NCBI GenBank assembly: GCA_947396885.1
Contig: OX377202.1
Span: forward strand, 66,622,643 to 66,686,642
DNA length: 64,000 nt
From: Heligmosomoides polygyrus polygyrus
Lineage: Eukaryota > Nematoda > Chromadorea > Rhabditida > Heligmosomidae
Direction: 5' to 3'
In this document: in pieces, positions 11,205 to 22,233 of the stretch
Position numbering within the stretch: position 1 is the stretch's first letter
Layout: each line of letters begins with the position of its first letter
Notes under the pieces: generated by a model
What the model saw: the letters and a program-made list of their open reading frames with translations, nothing else
The model's database searches: none
What the model was told of the DNA's origin: nothing
Position numbers and translations under genes: made by a program

Positions 11205-11505
11205 CAAGGGTAACTGACAAAGGACAGCGTTGTTCAATTTCTCTTGGGATGCGCCACGCATTGTACTTCTATGTAGAGAATGTCGTGGAGGCGATATATT
11301 TTTGGCCTATACAATGAGTTGCGGCGAGCAGTCGATGAACAATTAATGTTTCATCCTTCCCAGGCAAGCCTGCTACCAATATATCGACCCCGCAGGGATG
11401 GAGGGGTTGATTGGCCTTGGAAAATCCGAACCAAGTACCTGGATTCGGGTGAGTGCAACAACCGGCACCTCCTACTGCGCTACTCGCGCGCTACAAAGCT
11501 AAATA
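11205..11505 (-). repeat. tRNA-derived SINE, copy C
   Basis: Minus-strand copy. The head at about 11420-11500 keeps an A box (minus strand GTAGCGCAGTAGG) and a B box (TTGGTTCGGATTTTCC on the minus strand). The body shares the blocks seen in copies B and D, including GGGATGCGCCACGCATTGTA (plus strand) near the 3' end. Confidence 0.7.
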
Positions 11506-12231
11506 AGAAAGAGTAGATAAAGAAGAAACTTTTAAAAGTTAAAAACAATTCAAGTAACCCAGTTGACTTTGTAACGTACATCAACAATGTTTGACTTTTT
11601 AGGGTTCCAGTCCTTGCAGAAAAATCAGGGTCAAATATACTTGCTCTGGTGGGATGGGGTGTTTAGTTGTTCTGGGCTGTCAACTGCGGTCAGCGGAGTC
11701 GAAATTGACCTGAGTTTAGATATGTAGACTGTACATCCTATCCCAAAAACCAATCCGCTATGAAAGCTCTTTGGAAGATGAACAAGGAATCAGCTCCAAT
11801 AAGAGCACCGGGAAGTATGCGTGAGATTCCCTCTGTGCTATGGATGGATGTGTTCTTCCGAGATGGAGAGTTTGAGATATGGGATCGTATGAGCGAAAAC
11901 CGACGAACGGCGTTAAATGATCCTCCAACGCACGGATGATAGTCGCGCATACCTTCAGCTGGTAATGATGATTTTATGCGCCTTTCCAGCGCTAGAATTT
12001 GGAACTAGAGGTCTAGCTGAAGGAGCACCAAACAGTCAGGCAGATAGTGGTGAGCAGGTATCTTATGGAAAAGTTAGTTTTCATAAATACCTGGTCCTAA
12101 GTGTCCAAAAGTGCCATTCTTAATGCTCTGAGAGCAGATCGTCCTAATTCGTTGTAAAGCACTGCTTGCGGTGCCAAACAGCATGTGCCTATTGCTGTCC
12201 AGCTTGGAGAATTTCCTGCGACCAACGGGGT
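11506..12231. other. No gene recognised
   Basis: Intronic spacer between a SINE and the hAT-like element; nothing recognised. Confidence 0.35.
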
Positions 12232-13723
12232 CAGGGGTGGGCGTTTAACGATTAACGATTTACCGGTTTACTGGATTTACCAGCATTTTTTGTTAAAGAG
12301 TTTTAACGAAATTTAACGACGAGAATTTCCGTTAAATTGCATTAACAACATTTTACACACCAGTTCTGAAATTTTACCTCTTCTTCATGTAAAGGAATTT
12401 GGACGACTTTTTGGATGAACTTTCGCAGCATCGTTGCAATACCGAGGAAACCCTTTACTTATTCGAATATGTGGAAATGGGCAATCGATATCGCCCTCGT
12501 ATCTGGAAAATTGTTTGCATTCTTCACGCTCCTTGACCAAATTATTTGCGTGCGTGCCCGCTCTTCTCTGTTGTAGTTTTGAACTTTTGGACTTTCTAGG
12601 ACGTTTCTCGCGTTTGATTGCTACACATTAGTTCCATTAGTTCTTGATACTTACCATTCAGTTGTTAACACTTTTTTGTGGTACATATGTGTTTCAAAAG
12701 TTAGGTCGAAAAGTTGGGCAAGAAAATGTGGAGAAAAGGCCACGAAACCCAAATAATGCGAGTGAACAAGGATAAGAAACGAACGAAGGTATTAGGAAGG
12801 CGCCTTCCATTTCTACCAAGGTTTTAGAAACTTTGGATGGGTTCTTTGTGCAGCATTAGTTGATGATTATAGGACCACCTTAAGACAACGTAGAGCCCCG
12901 CCTAATTAATAGATGGCTAGTGGTACTGCATTGCTTCGCCTCCGTGGATTTCATGCCGTGCATGTCAACGATTTTGCTCAATCCTTTCATCTTTCTCAAA
13001 GGCTCTCCTGGCGGTTTTCTTTGGAAGAAGCACAGTCAGTATACACGTGAAACTGTGAGCATATGTACATGAAAGCGACAGAATTAAATAAAAAAGAGAC
13101 GTTGATGACCACTTTTCGTTAGTTATTATACAAGAGGTTGCTCCGAAAACAGGTACTGTAATTTGGGAATTTTCTATAATGCTGTTCACCAAACTAAAAT
13201 GTGCTCTACAGGAACAAGAAGAAATTGAGAAACCCAAAACACATTCGAACCTCAAATAATTGTGCTGTAAAGCATGGTACCAGGTGCTTCAAGAAGAACG
13301 TCAGAGTGGTCAATTGCTTTAATGGCAGACAGTGGCGAATTCTATATGGAGGAATTAGGAACGGATAAAGACAAGATGGACCACTTTAATATATGACGAG
13401 AAACGCCATCTTCAAATCGAGACCTACGCTACTTGGTTGGCAAAGACAAAAATACTCATTGGAGAAAAATTAGATTCGATTAAAATTTGGTGAGCGGTCC
13501 GTGGCTGCTTATTTTATTCTCTGCAGCAAGCACACGACCATTTGTAGATGGAGTCGAAAAAACAATAAGGGAAGAGGTCTTGCTTGTTACGTACTAAAAT
13601 AGAGCCAAACCGACTGCAGCTAAGTGAAATTTTATTTAACGATTTTACTGAATTTAACGCAAAAATATTTCGTTAAAAAATAGTCGTTAAAAATTTACGG
13701 AGAAAACTTAACGCACACTCCTG
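12232..13723. mobile_element. hAT-like DNA transposon, non-autonomous or decayed
   Basis: Left end CAGGGGTGGGCGTTTAACG (12232) and right end, read inward, CAGGAGTGTGCGTTAAG (from 13723) form imperfect terminal inverted repeats of the CAGGGGTG type found in hAT elements. Both ends are followed by subterminal sequence rich in GTTAAA/CGTTAA and TTTAACG motifs. The 1.49-kb interior has no recognisable hAT transposase; a basic RPRNPNNAS fragment near 12740-12770 is only suggestive. The 8-bp flanks do not match, so the target-site duplication is decayed or an end is misplaced. Confidence 0.55.
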
Positions 13724-15058
13724 GTCTAGATGTGCGTTCTCAGCGTGCTGGTGATCTTATTCTATTTTCTCTAATTCTTCGTACCAAGTTTGGCACCACT
13801 CGGTAGACACCAAAGGTTTGAAGGCTTGCTTAATAGGGCGCAGGGAAAGGGTAGTACCAAAATATCTAGAACTTATTGCGACCGGTGCTGGCCTTGTGGA
13901 GTTCCGATTCACCTTTTATGAAATTTTGGAGTATATTTACTCACGTTTCTCTCACAAACGCGTCGCGTAGGGTTTCCCACCTTCGTGCCAGTTTTCCATC
14001 CTCGAATCATCTCACCTTTAGTTGCTTCTGCGCTGACACCTCTCTGTTTTTTGGCCCACTCGATCGTCAGCTGTGCTGCCAGCAGTTGTGAATGTATGTA
14101 TTTCTTTTCTTCTGCGACCGCGATGCAGGCAAGTTCCCCTGCCGCTTCTGAGAGCCACTACCACTTGTATTATGAGTTGACCAGAAAGCTGGAGAAGTAG
14201 AAGACTCAACCCTATGGGATGGAAGGGAGCGGAGCTTATGCGATGGATCAAGGACATACGCGGATTGGTCACATCCCCATCACTGACCACAGCGCCGCTG
14301 AAGAGTGCCTTCCAAGGGGGGGGGGGGGCTGATTAGTGGTCTGTGTATCCCTTGCGAGCGGACAAAAAACCATTTCCGGTCTTGTGGAGAGATCTTTAGG
14401 CGAGCTGTGCTGCGCCTCTAACGAAGTCAAAAATTTAAAAATTTAAGGGGAACGAAGACAAATCTGAAAGCACAATCCAATTTTCGCGTTCGTTCCGAAA
14501 CCAGGCTATCAGCTCAAGAGATGCTCCTACGGGTCAGTAAAAGGGCATGGAGAACCAGAATACACGAGTTCAAAAAGTGGGAAAAACTGCATACATATTA
14601 AAAGTTAAGATTTAGTACGATTTTATATGATGAGCGCACAAAAACTGACAGAATTATCCTTGCAACCTAATATAAAAGCAGGTTTGAAGTGCTAGACAGG
14701 AAGAATAGGGAGACCCTGTGTGGTGCCATTGTGTTCTATTGGGAACACTGCACATTCAGCCCATATTCCGATTCGTTTTCGAAGCCGCCGTATGGCTTGC
14801 AACTTTCTCCAAAAATACTTCGGAGACAGAACACGGCTGGGGCATCTACGAGCTCTGCTGCAAGAGTTGCAGATAAAAGCCTCCTACAGGGATGTGCAAG
14901 AAGACAACACCGCCAATGAATATGAGAGGTAATGACAAGGCCACTAAGCCTTGATGGGCTACAGAAATGTAGAATAGAAAATTTGAAGAAAAAAGCAGGC
15001 TCCTGAGAAAAGCCGTCGCGAGATTGAAATGAAAGAAGAAGACGAGAAATACTCAAAC
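13724..15058. other. No gene recognised
   Basis: Intronic sequence next to the neprilysin 5' exon. It contains a run of 13 G at 14316-14328. Short open frames at 13876-14290 and 14689-14932 resemble no family. Confidence 0.35.
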
Positions 15059-15383
15059 CTGTTCGTATGCATCCGGGGGTCATGCATATGTCCTCGTTTG
15101 AGTTGCTCAGGTAGAGGTAGAGGAGACCGATGAAGAGCAGCAGTGAGAGCAGGAAGAAGAGCAGGGCCAGCACGCCGAAGACGCGTTCTCGAGCGGCCAT
15201 TCGGCTGTGCGGGGACGGCCGCGGATGGGCCGGAGTGGACGACGATTTCGTGGTCCCCGCCGAGGAGACGACGGCGACGCTCGCGGCTTCAGGAGGCTCG
15301 GCGACGGCCGCTGCGTCGGTCCCCTCACTGAGAGTGAAGTTCGAGTACAGCACCGTGTTGTCACGCAGCTCGCTCGACTCCAG
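15059..15383 (-). CDS. Neprilysin-like M13 metallopeptidase, 5' exon with membrane anchor
   Basis: This is the N-terminal exon of the same neprilysin-like gene. The frame holds a short basic stretch (MAARER), a hydrophobic segment of about 22 residues rich in Leu and Phe (signal-anchor, type II topology), then SNSNEDICMTPGCIRT, the first cysteine block of the M13 ectodomain. It ends at 15059 in an AG|GTTTGAGT donor, phase 1, matching the exon at 92-253. The frame is open back to a TGA at 15384-15386. The first in-frame ATG is the one before AARER, so the roughly 60 Ser/Ala/Pro-rich residues upstream are coding only if an upstream exon exists. A strong acceptor-like TTTCAG near 15408 could be a trans-splice (spliced-leader) site, in which case translation starts at MAARER after two short upstream ORFs. 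GC content is high compared with the surrounding intron, as expected for exon sequence. Confidence 0.8.
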
Positions 15384-16559
15384 TCATAAATTCGATACCA
15401 TGCGCTGAAATTCGGGAGCTCCGTTACGGCGATCTGGATGGGGCAAACGGCAAGCAACGGCTCTAGAGCGAGGAAGAGCTTGCGATTCACTCAAGAAGCT
15501 CGAAGATAAGCTTATGATTTCCCGAGTGGAGAACTCCGCTAAAAACATGTTTCGGAACTTCTCTGGAACTCCTAGCATGGCGTTTCTTTGTTTTCTCCCT
15601 TTTCTCTTTCCCCAGCTTTTCCCATGTGCACGTGCGCTGCTGTTTTTCTTATTCCTGATGTTTTTTAAAAGCGCCATTGTTTGATGCCAGAAACGCTTTT
15701 TGCGAAGTTTCTCGTATCACGAGAGTGTTCTACGACTGAGTAAGAAACAGCAACAGTTACGTTTGGCAGCATTAGTATCATGTTTAATGGCACCATCTCG
15801 ACTGTTTGATGCTCTCAACGACATTGGGTCTGTAATTTCGATGCCAATTTGATTGTGCGCAGTTCAATGAAATAGCAAGAGGTCATGTTGAAGTCCGAAT
15901 ATGTTCACGGTTCAATACTCCTGAGATTTTATACCAGCGCAAATTGTAAACCCAATTTTTTATGTCTTTTCTTATAGAAAGGAATATTGCTGCCAAATGC
16001 TATTTACTAGCTTCATAACTCTTTGGAAGAACTAACACGATGAGTTAAAATCGATCCGTAATTACGTATTCAAAAATCCGTGTTCGTATTCCATACGTTA
16101 AAATTAATTTCTTGTTGAATACGAAAACTAGGAATACAGACCGTGCTACCATAATTCCATCAAAAGGGCTAACAGCGCCACATCCCCATCCCACCACGGG
16201 TTTTAGCGAAGCTGATTTGAACTTTCTGAAGAATCTCCTAAAACAAAAGCTCAAGCACTTCTCGCTGTTTTATACAAGAAATAAATAGTATAATAGTTTT
16301 CCCAGACAGTAACGTGAGGAAATTCACCTCTCTGTCGTGTTCTCATGACTCAATGAATATCGTGTTTAATGTGAATTTGTGAAAGGGCACGGTGTCTCTC
16401 TGGATTCCGAATTAAGTCACAACGTCATAGTCCCATCCCACAGCTGCTCATCTGCACAAATCCAAATACATTGAGAAAACGACAGCCAGAGTCTCCAACC
16501 TCTCTCTTCTCGAAGCCTCGGCATGGTTAGTAATGGTTTTCTTGTTATTTCTGCACCAC
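15384..16559. other. Upstream region of the neprilysin-like gene
   Basis: Sequence 5' of the anchor exon on the minus strand, so the place to expect its promoter, leader or a further upstream exon. A TTTCAG acceptor-like site lies near 15408 (minus strand). A 97-residue minus frame (15384-15677) ends at the TGA just before the exon frame and is probably not coding. Nothing else was recognised. Confidence 0.35.
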
Positions 16560-17170
16560 CACGAGGTTTTTAAGGTGGAACTTTAATCGGCCTAACGTTC
16601 CGTCGTCTTCAGAGGCGTGAGTGTCGTCAAGGTTAGATAAAACCCAGCAATGAACAACCGAAATGGCCGGATGCCCATTACAGGTGAACTTCTGCCCTTT
16701 GTTTCACTCTGCGAACCACGGAACCACCAGTCAACCAGTGTGCATGTCTAGCAATGTCTGCTTATACAACGATTGCAGAGTATTTTAATCGCTTTTGTGG
16801 ATGGATTCTAACAGAGGGCGATTGTGCTCAGGTGGTGGTGGATCTATGCGTGATTTTAGCTCTCGCTCCAGGAGCCAGATTCATTATCCGCTTACCGGCC
16901 GGTAATGGTATATCGTACCTCAGCATCGCTCTGTATCACTTGCTACGTAGAACGATATGGTGAATCCGCCGTGAGATGATACCGGCGGTATAGTTGATGA
17001 ATTAGGCCCCGGGCTTCGAAGATTGGTCACAGATCTACGCCGAAACCGCTAGAACAGACAAGACGCTTGTGCTGTTATTTGTATATCAGAAAGCTTGCGC
17101 CACATTCAGGTCTCTGAAGACGACGATTGCGTCGAAACGGTAGGCCGAATAAAGATCCACCTTAGAAACA
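16560..17170 (+). pseudogene. Penelope-like 3' fragment with inverted 5' piece
   Basis: Three landmarks are visible. At about 16563-16622 the 3'-end motif lies on the minus strand (CTGAAGACGACGGAACGTTA, reading minus). At about 16655-16722 the plus strand encodes the endonuclease C-terminus NNRNGRMPITGELLPFVSLC. At about 17113-17168 the plus strand carries the 3' end again: CTCTGAAGACGACGATTGCG, then TCGAAACGG and a CCACCTTAGAAAC block. A plus-strand PLE 3' end thus has an inverted copy of its terminus at its 5' side, an arrangement known for Penelope-like insertions. Confidence 0.6.
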
Positions 17171-17469
17171 TTGAGTTGGCAGCCAAAGTGTTCTAGACGC
17201 TCAGGGACCACGAGCGTCGTGGCCAACAATGCAGAGTATTAAGAAAGAAGGCAAAAGGGGAACCATAGAAAGATGTTGAAGTAGTGCAAAGGACTAATAA
17301 TGCGTGTAGAATTATGTCGAAAACGTCGAGGGTCTGCAAGCGCAGCATGCTCAAGATCGGCGTACGTCGGCGTGCCAATGAGACATCATTTTCTCCGATG
17401 AAGCGCCGTCCACAGCCGTGCCGACCCCCCGTCATCAAAATGATCATCGAGAGCCGTCCGCAGCACCTA

Positions 17470-18535
17470 AGAAGCATAAGACTTTCGACAAGGTCCCTTT
17501 GGATAAACTAATTGTCCAACTCATGGATATAGGTGTCCATCACAGGGTTACTCTATGGATAAAAAACTTTACATCTGGTAGATCTTTTCAAGTTAAGGTG
17601 AATGACGCACTCTCTGAATGTCTTTCAATTAAAAGTGGTGTTCCTCAGGGTGGTGTTTTGTCCCCAATCCTCTTCTCTATACGTACCTCTGAAATTCCAT
17701 CGTTTGTTAATCAGCTTGGTGTTTCATGTAAAATGTTCACTGACGATATAAAAATTTGTAAGAGTATTGCTGTTCTAGAAGAACATCTTAGTGAGCAATA
17801 AATGTAATTGCGGATTGGTAATCAAAGTAGGAACTTCCACTATCTCCACAAAAGTCACAAGTATTCGACCTGGGACATCAGGTAGGTAGATAACCTTACT
17901 ACCTTGACAAGATGCCAAATAGTAGTGCAGCTCCTCTGCGTGATTTTATTTTAGACACCCAACTCTCGTTCAAGGAACATATTGAAATAATATCGAAAAA
18001 GGCTAAACGAATTGTGCACAGCCTCTTCTAATGTTTGCGAACAAATTCAATACAACACCTATTAGCTCCTTATAAGTTGTATATTAGACCAATTCGAGAA
18101 TAGGGCACCACAATTTTCAGTCCGAAATATAAGCGTGAAAATGCCAGGCTGGAATCTGTGCAAAACAGCTTCACAGGAAAGCTCTGGATAAGAGTACATG
18201 GGTGTGATTACAATACCATCCCTCCACCGACTTCACGAAACAAATTCTTCAATCTACCCTGCCCTTGAATCCCTTTGATACCCCTGAACGTCGTAGAAGA
18301 TATGATTTAATTGCGATATATAAGATGATAAAGGTCATACTTGTATTCCCCTTCAGGAGTTCTATACCTTTTCTTCATCGAACACAAGGGGTAGAAGATC
18401 CAGTTTACAGGAGCAAAAAGTATAAGGTCTCAATTTTTCACTTGCCGTGCCGTGCTGGCTCGGAATTTTTGAGGATATCTAAGAATACAATGTGTTACCA
18501 TACCAAATTCCTTAAGGAAGCATAAAAAACTTCTT
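17470..18535 (+). pseudogene. CR1-like LINE, 5'-truncated reverse transcriptase relict
   Basis: Starts abruptly in the RT palm at TFDKVPLDKL, followed by SGVPQGGVLSPILF (17630-17685) and SCKMFTDDIKIC (17730-17760). The catalytic motif reads FTDD instead of FADD/YADD. After a stop, frames continue with TQLSFKEH, RPI-E (a Tyr-x-Arg-Pro-x-x-E block near 18090) and a VQNSFTGKL-like block (about 18157-18185), ending near 18530 in a domain with RSSIPFLHR. Same family as the CR1-like copies at 36.0-38.0 and 56.9-60.6 kb. Multiple stops and frameshifts make it non-functional. Confidence 0.75.
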
Positions 18536-18564
18536 GACCGATATCTCCAGGATGCAGCTTAGTA

Positions 18565-19809
18565 TCAGACTGTCTAATAATTCCTGTCCGAAAATTTTCA
18601 AAATTCTATAATTTTCCTTAGAAGTGTTATAATATAAGGCAAGTGTAAAAACCTTCTAGAAGGTTCTCCAGAGTTCCACGCTAGGGGTATGTAAGGCGCA
18701 GTCGCCGCGTCTAGCTACCAGTACAAGCTAAAATGGACCAAGGTCGAATTCGTACGTTCGTGTACTACGAGTGGCTGCTGGGCAACGACACGGGCACCGC
18801 GGTCGCCAACATCTGCAGAGCGTGCAAGGAGGATGCAGTGTCCCAACGCACAGTCAGGCGCTGGTTCAATCGTTGCGAGAGCGGCGACACGAGCCTGGAG
18901 GACAGGGAGCACAGCGGGAGGCCTTCTACGGTGGATGATGACGAAGTCCGTCGCTGTATCAAGGAGAAGCCGGAAGCCACCACTCGTGAACTGGCAACGA
19001 TGCTCGGCTGCAGCAAGTCCACCATCCGCAATCGACTCAACTTACTCGGCTACCACAATGTTCTGGCCCGTTGGATCGACTACCGTCTGACGGACGGCAA
19101 CAAGCAGAGCCGCGTGGCCGTCTGCCAGTCCCTCCTCCTTCGTCCGCATCGCAAGGAGTTTCTCGAGGACCTGGTCACTGGGGAGAGCTGGGTCCTCTAC
19201 GACCCGCCGTGCCGTCTGGATCCCGCGCGGAGAAGAGCCGCCGACGACGCCGAAAGCCGACCTGCACCTGAAGATCATGCTCTGCTGCTGGTGGGACGCC
19301 AAGGGCATGCTGTACTTCGAGCTGCTCCCGCAAGACAGGACGGTCACCGCCTCCATCTACACCGATCAGCTCGAGAAACTAGCCGCCGCCATCCGAGAAA
19401 AGCTTCCCCGACGGGCCTCGGTGCACCTGCTGCACGACAACGTGCGCCCCCACGTGGCGAAGGAGACCCAGCAGAAGTTGGCGACGCTCGGCTGGGAGAC
19501 AGACGGTTGCCCATCCGCCGTATTCCCCTGACCTCACCCCCTCCGACTACCACTTGTTCCGCCCGCTGAAGCACCATTTGGTCGGAAGAAAATTACCAAC
19601 TACGACAACCTCAAATCCGACATCGCGGACTTCTTCGAGTCGCAGCCCCCGGAGTTCTGAGCGAACGCCATCGGCGACCTGCCCAATCGATGGGCCACTG
19701 TTGTGGATAACGGTGGTGATTATATTGTTGATTAGACTTGTTTTTCAATAAAGTTGAAAAAAAATTAAAAATGGTGAAATTTTCGGACAAGAATTATTGG
19801 ACAGCCTGG
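18565..19809 (+). mobile_element. Complete mariner-type transposon (1,245 bp)
   Basis: Terminal inverted repeats: left CAGACTGTCTAATAATTCCT from 18566, continuing GTCCGAAAATTTTCA; right end, read inward, CAGGCTGTCCAATAATTCTT continuing GTCCGAAAATTTCA. About 31 of 35 positions match. A TA dinucleotide sits immediately outside both ends (18563-18564 and 19810-19811), the mariner target-site duplication. Length, ends and a single transposase frame fit the Tc1/mariner superfamily. A polyadenylation-like AATAAA lies at about 19747 just inside the right end. It inserted into or next to the CR1 relict tail. Confidence 0.9.
18733..19660 (+). pseudogene. Mariner transposase, frameshifted
   Basis: The frame starting MDQGRIRTFVYYEWLLGND encodes the mariner N-terminal helix-turn-helix (TVRRWFNRCESGDTSLEDRE, GRPSTV) and the second HTH (SKSTIRNRL). 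The frame is intact to about residue 155 (TGESWVLYD) and then shifts. Later blocks appear in another frame: LLHDNVRPHVA at about 19426-19458 holds the second catalytic Asp, and a third frame near 19530-19560 holds DLTPSDYHLF with the third Asp of a D,D34D triad. The first Asp region, usually TGDE-W, reads TGES-W, so the first catalytic residue seems lost. Hookworms have a described mariner (bandit); identity to it cannot be judged here. Confidence 0.9.
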
Positions 19810-19811
19810 TA

Positions 19812-20930
19812 GTTTTCAATTGTACTATATTGATTCTTGTTGCCTGTTTTTTCCTGTTTACAATGATTTTCACTTATGTTTAGTTTCGCCTTGTTTTTCT
19901 TATGCATGGTTACCCATGTAGTGAATAAATAAATAAATAAGAGGAAAGGAGAAGCCATGAAAACTTGGAAATGATGGAACAACCAGAGATTTGAACGTCT
20001 GTTCGAAGACACTCTTTTGACTTTTATCTACAGCCTGATGAGTGACTTAAATAAGTTGCACGCATTCTTTGTACAGGGTGTTACTCCTTAGGCATTATGG
20101 TCCGAGGCAAGCGAACAGCACCTGTTTGTGGTAGAAAATATCATTTTTATGAGCAAATATACATTGGCGAACAAAAAATGCAAATTCGTCTGGTTTTTGT
20201 GCATAACCCTGAATGAACTTTCCACACCCGCATGAACTCAGCGTTTTCGAAGATGGATGGAAGATATTTACGCATTGGGTGTGGCTCCTTATATTAATTT
20301 AGAAGACGCAGGGCAGAAGCATTGTTGCAGAAATCGAACATATATCGTAAACTTCAAGGATTGATAGAATGTTCGCAACTCTGAAAAAAGAGAAGCAGTA
20401 CAGCAGGGAGCTCCCAAACAATCGAAAGCTTTGTCAGCGGTCTCTTGAAGACAGAGGTCGATGACGAATGCCTCTGGGTTGACATCTCCCACTGTATGGT
20501 AGATAATATGCATACACCCCTTTTGGTTACTCGCACACTCGAAAGGTTCTCCTTCATACACTCGACTGGTTACAGAACAACTGCTGTGTCTTGCTTAACG
20601 GGCCATCTTACAACCTTCCCCCTCAGTTGACGATGGAGGCAACATAGAGTAAGCACATGAGAGAGGACAAGCTCACAGGCGCGCCTTTGGAGACGCGTAC
20701 TGCAATACACTCCCGACCTGACCATGAGAGCCACGCTTTAAGCGCGGGGGCTGAAAGCCATTCATGGCAGCCCGTGGCGCCAAGATATTTTCGAAATTTG
20801 CTTTCCATGTTCGGAAGGCGAAAACGTCAAGAGATTCGGCGAGTCCGCACCGCACTCCCCGACGCTATCGAAGCAGCTGAGGCCTCTGGACTGCACATTC
20901 ACTCAACAGATTGAAGTAGTATAAGGCCGG
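19812..20930. other. No gene recognised
   Basis: Intergenic sequence. It contains a short (AAAT)n tract at 19922-19940. An 85-residue plus frame at 20657-20914 has a basic stretch (GRRKRQEIRRVRTALP) but no family similarity was recognised. Confidence 0.35.
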
Positions 20931-21160
20931 CAGCAGAGTCTTGCGGGTACCCCGGACCCGCCACGACAACGGCGGGTGGTGCTGCGCCGCGAAAGTTAAG
21001 GCCCCACAGAGTTCTGCGGCAAAGCCGCTCGCCGCAATGGTTAAGGATAGGGCAGGGACGCCGACGGCGGAGAGTTCTGCGTCTCTGCCCTATGGTTAAG
21101 CATAGGGCCGCGGCGCTGCCGCAGAACTCTGTGGGGGCTTTTACTGGACGCAATGCTGCG
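20931..21160. repeat. GC-rich nested foldback
   Basis: Outer arms GCCCCACAGAGTTCTGCGGC (about 21001-21020) and GCCGCAGAACTCTGTGGGGG (about 21117-21136) are inverted repeats. Inside them GATAGGGCAGGGACGC and GCGTCTCTGCCCTAT form a second pair. Upstream, GCGGGT...ACCCGCC pairs give a third hairpin. The structure is MITE-like or could be a GC-rich satellite unit. No coding content. Confidence 0.6.
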
Positions 21161-22160
21161 TACTTTTGCCGGCTGAAGCACTGAAAAGCGCGTTGCGATT
21201 TTGATTTGATTGATAGTGTTAACGCTGCTTACATGGCACATCATATGTGAGTGTGTGTGAGTTTTTCAATTATTTTTGTTGCATCGCTTACAGGTGTGAA
21301 ACACCATGGAAACAAGAATTTTGCTATCAACCGAATAAAAGTCGCGACGTTTCGGATGAGGGCTTGGTGTCATCCTTTCTTCCAAAAATAAAAAAATGGC
21401 CGCCTTTCTGCTCTTTCAAACAAGTTTCAAACCATTATTTTTCCTAAAAAAAAGAAATTTATAATATCTCAAACAAGGTGTTCACTTATTGGGTACGTGA
21501 ATTAAAACTTTAAAGAAAATTATATTAAAAATTTCCTCGAACAAAAAATTATACTAACCTTTTTTCAAGCAGAATTCCTAATAGCTTAATGTAGAAAGAG
21601 CCCACTTCGATTTGAAGAATTTGCGTTGATTTCAAATGTTTTGGGCTAGCTCAGAGAAGAACATAAACACAGCAGCCATAGCACTTGCATAATTCATTTT
21701 GAATTCTTCCCATATCGAACAAAAATCTGGCGCCGCCTTCAGTGAATTCAACCTACGTATACAACTATGTAGTATACGTGAGCTCGATGGCGATTTTGTG
21801 AAAAACCATGAGGGTAGTAAAACGCGAATTCTGATCTAGCTGAAAGCGTACTGTTCTTATAAAAAGTGTGCCTTTACTACTTTGCTCCTCCCTTGCTGAA
21901 GAATTGAAAATGTTGACACAGCAATTTTTCTCGAGTATTTGAGCTTTTAAGCACTTCTTTCATTGACCTGCATCATAGCTGCGAAAGGGCATTCAATGAC
22001 AACTTTAACCGATCTGCTCATCAATAACGAGTACTTCTTAAGAAAGTTCTTCAGTACCGCTGTATAGGTAAAGGATAGTGTTTTGTGCTAATCACTCCAT
22101 CAGTCATTCTACGGGTTGTCGTGGAGGCAGTCTGAAAGCAGTCTTATTTTGACTGTGCGA
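21161..22160. other. No gene recognised
   Basis: Mostly A/T-rich. The first 300 bases share short blocks with 4880-5110 (see that entry). Nothing else was recognised. Confidence 0.35.
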
Positions 22161-22233
22161 GGCTCGTACCAACAACCTCGATTGGGTGTGAACGCGACAC
22201 CCGACTCTTCTCCCGACTGCGCTATCACGAGCC
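22161..22233 (-). pseudogene. tRNA pseudogene or tRNA-derived head
   Basis: On the minus strand the 73-nt segment starts GGCTCGT and ends ACGAGCC, giving a perfect 7-bp acceptor stem at exactly tRNA length. TAGCGCAGTCGG is a perfect A box. The T-arm region (CCAA...TTGG) and B box are degenerate, and the base at position 33 of the anticodon loop is not T, so it is not a working tRNA. It may be the head of another SINE. Confidence 0.55.

Larger units (their letters stand above)
254..15058 (-). other. Neprilysin-like gene intron (about 14.8 kb)
   Basis: Interval between the two M13 exons, with donor AG|GTTTGAGT at the 15059 end and acceptor TTTTTTCCAG at the 253 end. It holds a CR1-like LINE relict, Penelope-like 3' fragments, three copies of one tRNA-derived SINE, a second tRNA-headed repeat and a hAT-like element, each annotated separately. 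Another small exon inside it cannot be excluded, but the two flanking exons already give the uninterrupted M13 consensus. Confidence 0.7.

Noticed and set aside
15107..15490. Long minus frame of 127 residues overlapping the neprilysin anchor exon in another frame
   Set aside because: Arg/Ser/Pro-rich shadow of a GC-rich exon; the M13 frame explains the region, including the splice donor.
15384..15677. 97-residue basic minus frame ending just upstream of the anchor exon
   Set aside because: No acceptor or domain and low-complexity composition; more likely leader or promoter sequence.
22161..22233. Functional tRNA gene
   Set aside because: The acceptor stem and A box are good, but the anticodon loop lacks T at position 33 and the B box is degenerate.
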